Origin: Sinomonas mesophila
GTDB lineage: Bacteria > Actinomycetota > Actinomycetes > Actinomycetales > Micrococcaceae
DNA: 64,000 bases
Direction of reading: 5' to 3'
Assembly: GCF_001999765.1 (NCBI RefSeq)
Contig: NZ_MTIC01000003.1
Span: 186,001-250,000, forward strand
A model generated the notes under the pieces. The model saw only the letters and a program-made list of their open reading frames with translations, was not told the origin of the DNA and made no database searches. Both the position numbers and the translations under genes were made by a program. Positions 1 through 8,152 of the stretch are shown here, one piece after another (within the stretch, counting starts at the first letter, position 1; every line of letters starts with the position of its first letter).

Positions 1-306
1 CAGGAGCCCGAGCCCAAGCGCCCCGCGGGGTGGTCCGACCCGTACGGGGTCACCGCGGGCGAGGAGCACGTGCCCGGACAGCCTGAGGGCGCGCCGCCGG
101 CGCCGCCCGCACACGCTTCGGGCAGCCGCTACCCGGACCTGCCCGACGGACGCCCGCAGTACGGGGTGCGCGTCGAGCCCGCCCAGCAGGCTCGCGCCCG
201 CGAGCAGGAGCACGCGCCGCACGAGGAGGCGACACACGCGCCCGAGCAGGGCCCGGGGCAGGCGGCGGAGCACAAGCACGACGACGACACGCACCGGGGC
301 GCCTGA
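1..306 (+). CDS. C-terminal end of an unidentified protein (5' end outside window)
   Basis: The reading frame is open from base 1 and stops with TGA at 304-306, giving the last 101 residues. The visible part is hydrophilic and low-complexity, rich in Pro, Gln, Ala, Glu and His, with a segment YPDLPDGRPQYGVRVEP near the middle and a His/Asp-rich end (HKHDDDTHRGA). No catalytic motif or membrane segment is visible. Pro/Gln-rich tails of this kind occur on actinobacterial general-stress proteins upstream of aminopeptidase P genes, but that identity is only a weak guess from memory. It ends convergently with the aminopeptidase gene, and a perfect dyad lies between them. Confidence 0.6.
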   Translation, partial: QEPEPKRPAGWSDPYGVTAGEEHVPGQPEGAPPAPPAHASGSRYPDLPDGRPQYGVRVEPAQQARAREQEHAPHEEATHAPEQGPGQAAEHKHDDDTHRGA

Positions 307-321
307 CCCCGCCGACCACAC

Positions 322-386
322 CAAACGCCGCATCGCAACACGCTGGAATCCGGAGATCTTTTCGGCATGTTGCGATGCGGCGTTTG
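322..386. repeat. Perfect 19-bp-arm intergenic dyad between convergent genes
   Basis: The arms at 322-340 (CAAACGCCGCATCGCAACA) and 368-386 are perfect reverse complements separated by 27 bp. The element sits between the stop codons of two convergent genes, so it may act as a bidirectional terminator, although neither side has a T-run. A near copy with the same CAACGCCGCATC core is found at 24188-24250, which makes it a dispersed repeat and not a one-off hairpin. Confidence 0.85.
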
Positions 387-404
387 AGGATGGGGCCGGG
401 GCCG

Positions 405-1979
405 TTAGCGCAGGGACGCCATCCAGGCCTCGACGTCCTCAGGCGTGCGGGGCAGGGCAGCGCTGAGGTTGACCGGGCCGTCCTCCGTCATGAGGACGTC
501 GTCCTCGATGCGCACGCCGATGCCCCGATACTCCTCGGGGATCGCGAGATCCTCGGCCTTGAAGTACAGCCCGGGCTCGATCGTGAACACCATGCCGGGG
601 GCGAGCTCGCCGTCGAGGTAGAGCTCGCGGCGGGCCTGCGCACAGTCGTGCACGTCGAGGCCGAGGTGGTGGCTCGTGCCATGGGGCATCCACCGGCGAT
701 GCTGCTGGCCCTCTTCCGAGAGCGCCTCGGACGCGGGGACCGGGAGCAGACCCCACTCCTCGAGCCGCGCCGCGAGGACCTCCATCGCGGCAGCGTGGAC
801 CTGTCGGAACTTAGCTCCCGGGCGCGCGGCGGCGAAGGCCGCGTCGGCGGCGTCGAGCACGGCCCGGTAGATCCGCCGCTGGACCTCCGAGAAGGTCCCG
901 CTCACCGGGAGCGTGCGCGTGACGTCCGCGGTGTAGAGGGACTCGGCCTCGACGCCCGCGTCGACGAGGAGGAGCTCCCCCTCGTGGACCGCGCCGCTGT
1001 TGCGGATCCAGTGCAGCACCGTGGCGTTGTTCCCGGACGCGGCGATCGTGTCGTACCCGAGGTCGTTGCCCTCCTCGCGGGCCTTGGCGAAGAACGCCGC
1101 CTCGACCACGCGCTCGCCCCGGCGGTGTGCGACGGCGCGGGGGAGGGCACGGACGATCTCCTCGAAGCCCTTGGCCGTCGCCGCGACGGCGGTGCGCAGC
1201 TGCTCGACCTCCCACTCGTCCTTGACGAGGCGCAGCTCGGACAGGGCCTCGGCGAGTTGGTCGTCGAGCGCGTCGTAGACGCTCAGGTCGAGTGACTCCG
1301 GATCCTGCGCCGTGTTGTACCGGGCCGTGTCCACGAGCGCGTCGAGGTTCTCGTCGACCTTGCGCACGAGCCGGACCGAGATCCCGCCGATCTCGGTCGC
1401 GCCCACGCCCTTCGTCACGGCGACCTCGAGCCCGTCGATGTGCGCCGTCGGCAGGCCGAGGCGGGCCTCGAGCTCGGCTAGCGTCGGGCGGGCGCCGACC
1501 CAGAACTCGCCCGAGCGGGGATCGGCGTAGAACTGCGCGGAGTCGCGGCCGGCGAGCGGGCGGAAGTAGAGCGTCGCGGTGTGCTGCCCGCCGTCGTCGC
1601 CCGTGCCGGCGTCGGCAGGCTCGAGGACGAGCACGGCGTCGGGCTCATGGTCGAGGCCAAGGCCCGTGAGGTGCGCGAAGGCCGAGTGTGGGCGGAAGCG
1701 GTAGTCCGTGTCGTTCGAGCGGACCTTGAGCGGACCGGCGGGGACGATGAGCCGCTCGCCGGGGAAGCGCTCGGAGATGGCACGGCGGCGCCGGGCGGCG
1801 TGGTCCGCGACGGCGTCGCGCGGCGGGAGCGTCGTGTCCGCGGGCGCCCAGTGCGAGGCCATGAACGCCTTGAACGCATCCGACGACGGCCGCTGCGACC
1901 GGTTCGTGGCGCGCTCCTCGAGCGGCTGGGACCCAGGGGTGGCTTCCGTGAACTCCTCGGCGGGATCTGAAACAGTCAC
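405..1979 (-). CDS. pepP: Aminopeptidase P family protein (M24 metallopeptidase)
   Basis: A 524-residue cytoplasmic dinuclear-metal peptidase predicted to remove N-terminal residues that precede proline. An aminopeptidase P N-terminal domain occupies about residues 55-220, followed by the pita-bread M24 domain. All five metal ligands are visible: Asp in LLVDAGVEAE (about 338) and TADVTRT (about 349), His in GTSHHLG (about 436), Glu in FTIEPGLY (about 469) and Glu in IEDDV (about 490). The length fits the bacterial PepP group with its N-terminal extension. The GTG start is supported by an AACAAT hexamer 6 nt upstream at 1986-1991 (minus strand), so the message may be leaderless. It is divergent from the PHP gene. 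Confidence 0.93.
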   Translation of the reverse strand: MTVSDPAEEFTEATPGSQPLEERATNRSQRPSSDAFKAFMASHWAPADTTLPPRDAVADHAARRRRAISERFPGERLIVPAGPLKVRSNDTDYRFRPHSAFAHLTGLGLDHEPDAVLVLEPADAGTGDDGGQHTATLYFRPLAGRDSAQFYADPRSGEFWVGARPTLAELEARLGLPTAHIDGLEVAVTKGVGATEIGGISVRLVRKVDENLDALVDTARYNTAQDPESLDLSVYDALDDQLAEALSELRLVKDEWEVEQLRTAVAATAKGFEEIVRALPRAVAHRRGERVVEAAFFAKAREEGNDLGYDTIAASGNNATVLHWIRNSGAVHEGELLLVDAGVEAESLYTADVTRTLPVSGTFSEVQRRIYRAVLDAADAAFAAARPGAKFRQVHAAAMEVLAARLEEWGLLPVPASEALSEEGQQHRRWMPHGTSHHLGLDVHDCAQARRELYLDGELAPGMVFTIEPGLYFKAEDLAIPEEYRGIGVRIEDDVLMTEDGPVNLSAALPRTPEDVEAWMASLR

Positions 1980-1985
1980 CGTGCC

Positions 1986-2034
1986 ATTGTTCCACCGGCT
2001 CCGACGATGTCCAGCCCGGCGCTATCGTGGGGGC
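1986..2034. promoter_or_regulatory. Divergent promoter pair for pepP and PHP gene (likely leaderless)
   Basis: On the minus strand AACAAT (1986-1991) ends 6 nt before the pepP GTG. On the plus strand TATCGT (2023-2028) ends 6 nt before the PHP-gene GTG at 2035. Neither start has a Shine-Dalgarno sequence. The two start codons are only 55 bp apart, so the promoters must be back to back. Confidence 0.6.
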
Positions 2035-2883
2035 GTGAGGATCGATCTGCATGCCCATACGCGCGTCTCCGACGGGACGGAGACGCCCGCGGAGCTTCTG
2101 GCCGCCGCGGCCGAGGCGGGCCTGGACGTCCTCGCGATCACGGACCACGACTCGACTGCGGGCTGGGACGAGGCGTCCGAGTCGGCGCGCAGGCACGGAA
2201 TCACGCTCGTGCCGGGCATGGAGGTCTCGTGCCGCACGCCCGAGGGGATCAGCGTCCACGTCCTCAGCTACCTCCACGACCCCCGGCACCCCGGGCTGCT
2301 CGAGGAGATCACGAAGGCCAAGGACGCCCGTCTGTCCCGCGCCGAGCACATGGTCTCGCTCCTCTCCGAGGACTACCCGCTCTCGTGGGACGACGTCACG
2401 CAGCACGTCGCGCCCGGAGCCACGGTGGGGCGGCCGCACATCGCCGACGCCCTCGTCGCCGCGGGCCTCGTCGGAGACCGTACCGAGGCCTTCGCGACGA
2501 TCCTGTCCTCGCGCTCGCGCTACTTCGTGCAGCACTATGCCCCCGAGCCGGCCCTCGCCGTCGCGCTCATCCGCGAGGCCGGCGGCGTCCCCGTCTTCGC
2601 CCACCCCGTCGCCTCCTCCCGGGGCCGGACGGTCGGCGAGGACGTGTACCTCGAGATGATCGACGCCGGGCTCGCGGGCCTCGAGGTCTACCACCGGGAC
2701 AACCCCGCGGACCGCCGCCCCTTCCTGCTCGGCCTCGCGCGCGAGCACGGGCTCCTCGTGACGGGTTCCTCGGACTACCACGGGGCGGGCAAGCCCAACC
2801 GGCTCGGCGAGAACCTCACGACGCCCGACGTCTTCGGCGAGATCGAGCGCCAGGGGCGCGGCGCCGCCGTCGTGCGCGGCTGA
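2035..2883 (+). CDS. PHP-domain phosphoesterase
   Basis: A 282-residue stand-alone PHP protein. The N-terminus RIDLHAHTRVSDGTETP carries the first metal-binding HxH. ITDHDSTAGWDEA supplies the DHD motif, followed by a catalytic Glu in PGMEVSC, a His in VFAHPVA, and the C-terminal SDYHGAGK pair of ligands. This is the three-metal PHP/amidohydrolase-like fold used by nucleoside 3',5'-bisphosphate phosphatases (RNase AM-like, E. coli YciV) and histidinol phosphatases. The length matches the YciV/RNase AM branch. The frame is open further upstream, but GTG 2035 is chosen because the metal-binding HxH begins right after it and a TATCGT -10 box lies 6 nt upstream. Exact substrate is not certain. 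Confidence 0.88.
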   Translation: MRIDLHAHTRVSDGTETPAELLAAAAEAGLDVLAITDHDSTAGWDEASESARRHGITLVPGMEVSCRTPEGISVHVLSYLHDPRHPGLLEEITKAKDARLSRAEHMVSLLSEDYPLSWDDVTQHVAPGATVGRPHIADALVAAGLVGDRTEAFATILSSRSRYFVQHYAPEPALAVALIREAGGVPVFAHPVASSRGRTVGEDVYLEMIDAGLAGLEVYHRDNPADRRPFLLGLAREHGLLVTGSSDYHGAGKPNRLGENLTTPDVFGEIERQGRGAAVVRG

Positions 2884-3037
2884 GCCGCGAGAGAACGGCT
2901 CCGCGCCGCCGGTACGGCATTCTTTGCACGGATGCTTGACCCGCCCCGAGAACCGCCGCGTACTCTGGCGGTACTGGGGACGGCGCCCCGCGCCACAGCA
3001 GAATCGGTCTCAACGCCATACAGAGACGGAGCCCCCA

Positions 3038-3421
3038 ATGTTCAGGAAGACTTTGGCGACCCTCGGCGTCGTCGCGGCCCTGACGCTCATCCCGACGACC
3101 GCGCACGCGCTCGACTGTACTAACGCGAGCCGCCCGGACTATACGGGCACCGAGTGGGTGTTCATCCCGGACATCCAGTCCAATGTCCACTTCGACGGCA
3201 ACTGGGGCTTCGTCGAGCAGTGGGGGATCTGGGTCTTCCTGCCGCCCGGCACCGTGCCCGGCCTGCCGGGCAGCGGGGGCAACTTCAGCAACAACGCGGC
3301 GGAAGATCCGCTCGGCCCCGACTATGCGTACGCGCTCCACGTCCAGGGTTTCTGCCAGTCCTCGGGCACGGACGCCCGCCAGACCACCAAGGGGATCCAG
3401 CTCGGCCACGGCTGTCCGTGA
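3038..3421 (+). CDS. Small secreted protein of unknown function
   Basis: A 127-residue protein with a clear Sec signal peptide (MFRKTLATLGVVAALTLIPTTAHA, cleavage expected after AHA). The mature part of about 103 residues is rich in aromatic residues, Gly and Asn, with several W/F-containing strands (GTEWVFIPDIQ, DGNWGFVEQWGIWVFLPPG) and four Cys in the mature part, which could form disulfides outside the cell. It looks like a compact beta-rich secreted domain; I do not recognise a family. A GGAG lies just upstream of the ATG. The stop is immediately adjacent to the stop of the convergent DNA methyltransferase, with no space for a terminator. Confidence 0.8.
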   Translation: MFRKTLATLGVVAALTLIPTTAHALDCTNASRPDYTGTEWVFIPDIQSNVHFDGNWGFVEQWGIWVFLPPGTVPGLPGSGGNFSNNAAEDPLGPDYAYALHVQGFCQSSGTDARQTTKGIQLGHGCP

Positions 3422-4327
3422 TCAGCCCCTGACCACGCGCGCGGACGGGAGCCTGCCGGCCATGACCTCGACAGCCTGCGGGTTCTCGTCCACGCACACG
3501 AACCGGCGCCCGAGCCGCTGGGCCACCGCGCCCAGCGTGCCGGAGCCGGCGAAGAAGTCCAGCACCCAGTCGCCCGGGCGGCTCGACGCGGCCACCATGC
3601 GCCGCACGAGCCCCTCGGGCTTCTGCGTGGGATAGCCCGTCTTCTCCCGCCCGGTGGGCGAGACGATCGTGTGCCACCAGACGTCGGTGGGCAGCTTGCC
3701 GCGCTCGCGCTTCTCGGCCGTGACGAGGCCGGGGGCCATGTAGGGCTCGCGGTCCACCTCGTCGCTGTCGAAGTGGTACCGCTCGGGGTCCTTGACGTAG
3801 ACGAGGATGTTGTCGTGCTTGGTGGGCCAGCGGCGGCGCGCCCTGGCCCCGTAGTCATACGCCCAGACGATCTCGTTGAGGAAGCAGTCGCGGCCGAAGA
3901 TCGCATCGAGCATGACCTTGGCGTAGTGCACCTCGCGGTAGTCGAGGTGCAGGTACAGCGTCCCGTCCTCGGCGAGGAGACGCCACGCCTCGATGAGCCG
4001 CGGCTCGAGGAACGCCCAGTAGTCGCTGAACGCGTCGTCGTAGCGGTGCAGGGCACCCTTGATCGTCTCGTAGCGCTGGCCCGAGAACCCGATCCTGTCG
4101 CCCTCGGCGCTGCGCACGGTCGTGATCTCCTGCCGACGCTGGGCGCGGCCGGTGTTGAACGGCGGATCGATGTAGACCATCGTGAACGCGCGGTCAGGGA
4201 GGGTCGGCAGGAATTCGGCGTTGTCCGCGTGCACCACGAGGTCCGGCCCCGCCGGGGACCACAGCCCAGGGGCCCGGCCGGCGCTCGGTGCGCTCGTCCG
4301 GGCCCCCTCGAGAGGCTGGCTGGCCAC
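3422..4327 (-). CDS. Orphan site-specific DNA methyltransferase (N6-adenine/N4-cytosine, beta-class order)
   Basis: A 301-residue amino-methyltransferase. The catalytic motif IV DPPF (MVYIDPPFNTG, about residues 51-61) comes before the S-adenosylmethionine-binding motif I FFAGSGTLGAV near the C-terminus (about 265). That is the circularly permuted order of beta-class enzymes such as CcrM. The middle (about 120-230) is the probable target-recognition region. No restriction endonuclease gene is next to it, so it probably acts as a solitary modification enzyme. It lies 8 bp downstream of the DEAD-box helicase gene and is probably co-transcribed with it. The GTG start is at 4327; specificity (A or C) cannot be read from sequence alone. 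Confidence 0.85.
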   Translation of the reverse strand: MASQPLEGARTSAPSAGRAPGLWSPAGPDLVVHADNAEFLPTLPDRAFTMVYIDPPFNTGRAQRRQEITTVRSAEGDRIGFSGQRYETIKGALHRYDDAFSDYWAFLEPRLIEAWRLLAEDGTLYLHLDYREVHYAKVMLDAIFGRDCFLNEIVWAYDYGARARRRWPTKHDNILVYVKDPERYHFDSDEVDREPYMAPGLVTAEKRERGKLPTDVWWHTIVSPTGREKTGYPTQKPEGLVRRMVAASSRPGDWVLDFFAGSGTLGAVAQRLGRRFVCVDENPQAVEVMAGRLPSARVVRG

Positions 4328-4335
4328 GCCCGGAG

Positions 4336-6231
4336 CTACTCGGCCTCGACGCGGCTGACCACCTCGCCGTTGACACGGCGGGTCCGTGAACGACGACGGC
4401 GCGCGGCGGCGACGCCGCGGTCCACCGGAGTGCCGTCCCCCACGGCCGAGAGCTGCACGGCCGCGGCGGGGGAGGTCCGGCGGGCCGGGCCGGCCTGCGA
4501 CCCGGAGGCCGACGCGCCGTCCTCAGCGGCCCGGCCGCCCGAGGCCCGGCTGCCGGTGCCCTCGCCGCCCTGCTCGGTGCCCCCGGCGGAGGACCCGCCG
4601 CGGCGGCGACGGCGGCGGCCCTCGCCGCTCGTCTCGCTGTGGGCCTGGCGGTCGGCGCGGCCGTGGCCGTGGCCGGACTTGCCCGCGCCCTCGGCGGGCT
4701 CGGCCGCGGGGCTGGCGGCAGCAGCGGCGTCGGACGTGCTCTCGGCCCGCCCGCCGCGGCGGCGGCGGCCCTCACGGCCCTCGCCGGCCTTCTCCTCGCG
4801 CGGCTTCTCGCCGCGGCCCTCGCCTCGCCTGGAGCGGCCGCCCTTCTTGCGGCCCGGCTCGCCGAGATCCTCGAGCACCTCGGCGTCAACGCCCTCGAGG
4901 ACCCTCTTGTCGCGGGGGAGGCGGCCCTTCGTGCCGGCGGGGATGCTGAGGTCGGTGTAGAGGTGCGGGGACGAGGAGTACGTCTCGACCGGCTCGGAGA
5001 CGTCGAGGCCGAGGGCCTTGTTGATGAGGCCCCAGCGGGGGACGTCCTCCCAGTCGACGAACGTCACGGCCGTGCCCTTGTTGCCCGCGCGGCCCGTGCG
5101 GCCTACGCGGTGCAGGTAGGCCTTCTCGTCCTCGGGGCACTGGAAGTTGATGACGTGGGTGACGTCCTCGACGTCGATGCCGCGGGCGGCGACGTCCGTC
5201 GCGACGAGCACGTCGACCTTGTTGTTGCGGAACGCGCGCAGCGCCTGCTCGCGCGCGCCCTGGCCGAGGTCCCCGTGGAGGGCCGCGGCGGCGAAGCCGC
5301 GGTCGACGAGCTCCTCGGAGAGCTTCGCGGCCGTGCGCTTGGTCTTCGTGAAGATGATCGTGCGGCCCCGGCCCTCGGACTGGAGGATGCGGGCCACGAC
5401 CTCGTCCTTGTCGAGCTGGTGCGCACGGTAGATGACCTGGCGGATGTCCTTCTTGGTCACCGCGTCGTCGTTCGGGTCCGCGGCGCGGATGTGCGTCGGC
5501 TGCGACATGTACCGGCGGGCCATCGCGACGACGGGGCCCGGCATGGTCGCGGAGAACAGGAGCGTCTGGCGCACCGCCGGGATCGCCCCCATGAGCGTCT
5601 CGACGTCCGGGAGGAAGCCGAGGTCGAGCATCTCGTCGGCCTCGTCGAGGACGATGATGCGCACGTTCTTCAGGTTCAGGTGGCGCTGTCGGTGGAGGTC
5701 GATGAGGCGCCCCGGCGTGCCCACGACGACGTCGACGCCGGTCTTCAGGGCCTCGATCTGCGGCTCGTAGGCGCGGCCGCCGTAGATGACCTCGACGCGC
5801 AGGCTCGTGCGGCGGCTCGCCGTCCCGAGGTCCTTGCTCACCTGGATCGCGAGTTCGCGCGTCGGGACGACGACGAGCGCCTGGGGGGCGCCCGGGACGG
5901 GCAGCTTCGCGTAGTCCGGGTGGTCCGCGGGGATCGTGCGCTGGAGCGCGGGGATGCCGAAGCCGAGGGTCTTGCCGGTGCCGGTCTTGGCCTGGCCGAT
6001 GATGTCGTGCCCGCCGAGCGCGACGCCGAGCGTCATCGACTGGATCGGGAAGGGGTGGAGGATCCCCGCGTCCGCGAGGGACTGGGCGATCTCGGGGACG
6101 ACGCCGTAGTCGGAGAACGTCTTCTGGCTCTCCTGGCGCACGGGCGCGTCATTGGTGATGGTCTCTTCGGTCTCGAGGGTCTCCGTCCCGGTGTCGTCGG
6201 TCAGGAGCTCGTGGGTGTGCACTTCGTTCAA
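4336..6231 (-). CDS. DEAD-box ATP-dependent RNA helicase with basic RG-rich tail
   Basis: A 631-residue RNA helicase. The Q motif (TFSDYGVVPEIAQSL...PIQ) begins near residue 38. Walker A AKTGTGKT is at about 80, PTRELA at about 122, DEADEML at about 195, SAT at about 226, and motif VI HRVGRTGRAG at about 377. From about residue 450 the chain becomes a long disordered basic tail with GRRRRRR and RSRRGEGRGE stretches, typical of RNA-remodelling helicases of the CsdA/RhlE type that work on ribosome assembly or mRNA at low temperature. The start codon appears to be TTG (6229-6231); no in-frame ATG or GTG precedes the Q motif except a GTG three codons later. Paralog choice (csdA/deaD or rhlE) is not resolved. 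Confidence 0.92.
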   Translation of the reverse strand: MNEVHTHELLTDDTGTETLETEETITNDAPVRQESQKTFSDYGVVPEIAQSLADAGILHPFPIQSMTLGVALGGHDIIGQAKTGTGKTLGFGIPALQRTIPADHPDYAKLPVPGAPQALVVVPTRELAIQVSKDLGTASRRTSLRVEVIYGGRAYEPQIEALKTGVDVVVGTPGRLIDLHRQRHLNLKNVRIIVLDEADEMLDLGFLPDVETLMGAIPAVRQTLLFSATMPGPVVAMARRYMSQPTHIRAADPNDDAVTKKDIRQVIYRAHQLDKDEVVARILQSEGRGRTIIFTKTKRTAAKLSEELVDRGFAAAALHGDLGQGAREQALRAFRNNKVDVLVATDVAARGIDVEDVTHVINFQCPEDEKAYLHRVGRTGRAGNKGTAVTFVDWEDVPRWGLINKALGLDVSEPVETYSSSPHLYTDLSIPAGTKGRLPRDKRVLEGVDAEVLEDLGEPGRKKGGRSRRGEGRGEKPREEKAGEGREGRRRRGGRAESTSDAAAAASPAAEPAEGAGKSGHGHGRADRQAHSETSGEGRRRRRRGGSSAGGTEQGGEGTGSRASGGRAAEDGASASGSQAGPARRTSPAAAVQLSAVGDGTPVDRGVAAARRRRSRTRRVNGEVVSRVEAE

Positions 6232-6512
6232 GGAGTAGGGTCCTTCTCCATCTGGGCCCGAGCGGGTTCATGCGTCGACGGACGCCGCCGGCCTCTGGGG
6301 CCGGTCAGGGCGTCCGGAGCAGGTGCGCGCGCCGGCCGTCCAGTGGAAGCCGATCGCGGGCTTGTCGAGCGCCGGCCGTCAGGGCCGGCAGGGAGAAAGC
6401 AGATCGCGGCAGTACGACCGGGCATCCAGTAACCCTTCAAGGATACCGCGAGGGCCGCACAACGCTGGAATCGTGGCGCACGACACGATCCCACTGCGGC
6501 CTGGGCGCAGGG
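6232..6512 (-). promoter_or_regulatory. Long structured 5' leader of the DEAD-box helicase gene
   Basis: These 281 bp hold no convincing gene. On the minus strand a TATCCT hexamer (6440-6445) could be the -10 box, giving a leader of about 200 nt. The leader contains a strong hairpin at 6371-6389 (GCCGGCC, 5-nt loop, GGCCGGC) and a second copy of the GCCGGCCGTC half-site at 6331-6340. Long structured leaders are common on cold-shock helicase mRNAs, so post-transcriptional control is plausible but unproven. The region also follows the stop of the RNB gene. Confidence 0.35.
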
Positions 6513-8129
6513 TCAGGCCCGCTCGAAGAGGATCCTTCGCGCCATGACGTCCGCCTCGACGAGCCGGACCCTGACCGTGGTCCCAGACACCATGTCGCCG
6601 TCGCAGCGCGCGGTGACCGGCGGCTCGGCCAGCTGGATCGTCCCGAACGGGCGCGGGCGTGCCCCGGAGGGCTTCTCGGCTGTCCCTTCTGAGCCCGCCC
6701 CGTTCTGCGAGCTCGCGATCCGGTCGAGGGGCGACTCCTGCTGCGGCCGCCGGGCGCCGCGCGTGCCGGTCACCGGTTCGCCGTCCGGCGCGCCGTCGCG
6801 CCCGCCGCCGTCCTCCTCCTCGTCGGCAGGTATCGAGCCGGAGACAACGACGGCGTCGAACTCCTGGCCCACGCGGTTGACCAGCAGCGCCGCCTCGACG
6901 AGGTCCAGCGATGCGCGCTCGACCCGTCCCGCGAGCTGGTCCGAGGCCGCCATGATGGCCGGCAGCTCCGGCAGGGCCGCGCGAGCCCAGCCCGGAACCT
7001 CGTGCCCGTTCGCGTGCGCGTGGCAGATGACGAGGACGAACCGGTCCACGAGGCGGCGCAGGGGAGCGGTCGTGTGCGCATAGGGGGCGCCGATCGCGGC
7101 CTGGGCGGTCGCGGCGGGCGGCAAGCCGTCGAACGGCGTGTAGCCGGCGCCCCGGAAGAGCGCCCCCGCCGCGTGCAGGATGGCGAGCTGGCGGGGGTCC
7201 GAGGCGTCGAGCGTGCGCAGGTATTGGCCGTAGGGCACGTCGTCGTCCCACGGCTTCCCGAGGGCGCTCGTCTGGCGGCGGAAGTGCCGCAGGGAGCGCT
7301 CGTCGGGCTCCGGCATCGTGCGCAGGATCCCGGTGCCGCCCGCGAGCATGAGTTGGGCCGCCGCCATGCCGGTCATGAGCGAGATCTGCGCGTTCCAGTC
7401 CTCGACGGGCCGGGACGGGGACGCCTCGATCCCGTAGCCGCCATCCGCAGTGATGATCTCCTGGTCGGGCAGGTTCAGGCTCGCCCCGCCGCGGGCCGCC
7501 TCGAGCCGGATGCGCAGGAGGCCGACCTCCCTCAGGAGCACGAGGGTCTCGACGGCGGTGCCCGCGTCGATCTGCTCCTGCGCCCGCGCGTAGGAGAGCT
7601 TCGCCCGGCTCCGCACCCGGGCGCGCTCGAGGCCGACGCCGGCCACCTCGCCGTCGGGGGCAAGGCGGAAGTCCCACACAAACGCGCTGCGCACCTGGTC
7701 GGCGAGGAGGCTCCCCGCGGAGTCGCTGATCTGGGCCGGATGCAGCGGGACCTTGCCGTCCGCGGCGTAGATGGTCTGGCCGCGGCGGCGGGTCTCGGCG
7801 TCGAGTGCCGTGCCGGGCTCGACGAACGCGGGGACGTCGGCGATGGCGTACCGCACGCGGTAGCCCCCGCCGTCGCGCTCGATGTGCAGGGCCTGGTCGA
7901 GGTCCGTCGACGTCGGCGGGTCGATGGTGACGAACCCGATGCCGGTCAGGTCGGCCTTCGGGAGCTCGAGAGCGGCGATGGCCCGCTCTGCGTCGGCGAC
8001 GGCGGCCTCCGGATAGCCGTCCTCGAGCCCGAACTCGGCACGCATCGCCGCGAAGGCCGCCTCGAGGAGGGCCCGGGGACCCTCAGGGGCGGCCTCGGAC
8101 ACCTTCGGCGTCACGTGATGGTGCGGCAC
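6513..8129 (-). CDS. RNB-domain 3'-5' exoribonuclease (RNase II/R family)
   Basis: A 538-residue ribonuclease. The RNB catalytic core starts at about residue 65, and the acidic metal-binding signature ...[15 protein letters not shown] (about 70-84) holds the conserved Asp residues. [13 protein letters not shown] and [17 protein letters not shown] follow, as in RNase II and R. The usual N-terminal cold-shock domains are missing and the C-terminal S1-like part is short, as in the compact actinobacterial RNB proteins. A Gly/Asp/Glu-rich insert sits at about 435-485. The GTG start is backed by a TAGGCT hexamer (8136-8141, minus strand) ending 6 nt upstream, consistent with a leaderless mRNA. It lies upstream of the helicase gene on the same strand. 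Confidence 0.9.
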   Translation of the reverse strand: MPHHHVTPKVSEAAPEGPRALLEAAFAAMRAEFGLEDGYPEAAVADAERAIAALELPKADLTGIGFVTIDPPTSTDLDQALHIERDGGGYRVRYAIADVPAFVEPGTALDAETRRRGQTIYAADGKVPLHPAQISDSAGSLLADQVRSAFVWDFRLAPDGEVAGVGLERARVRSRAKLSYARAQEQIDAGTAVETLVLLREVGLLRIRLEAARGGASLNLPDQEIITADGGYGIEASPSRPVEDWNAQISLMTGMAAAQLMLAGGTGILRTMPEPDERSLRHFRRQTSALGKPWDDDVPYGQYLRTLDASDPRQLAILHAAGALFRGAGYTPFDGLPPAATAQAAIGAPYAHTTAPLRRLVDRFVLVICHAHANGHEVPGWARAALPELPAIMAASDQLAGRVERASLDLVEAALLVNRVGQEFDAVVVSGSIPADEEEDGGGRDGAPDGEPVTGTRGARRPQQESPLDRIASSQNGAGSEGTAEKPSGARPRPFGTIQLAEPPVTARCDGDMVSGTTVRVRLVEADVMARRILFERA

Positions 8130-8152
8130 GGCGCCAGCCTAGCCCCGTCGGC

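Noticed and set aside
1708-2034. 109-residue N-terminal extension of the PHP protein
   Set aside because: It overlaps the pepP coding region on the other strand and has no domain; the metal-binding HxH starts directly after the GTG at 2035.
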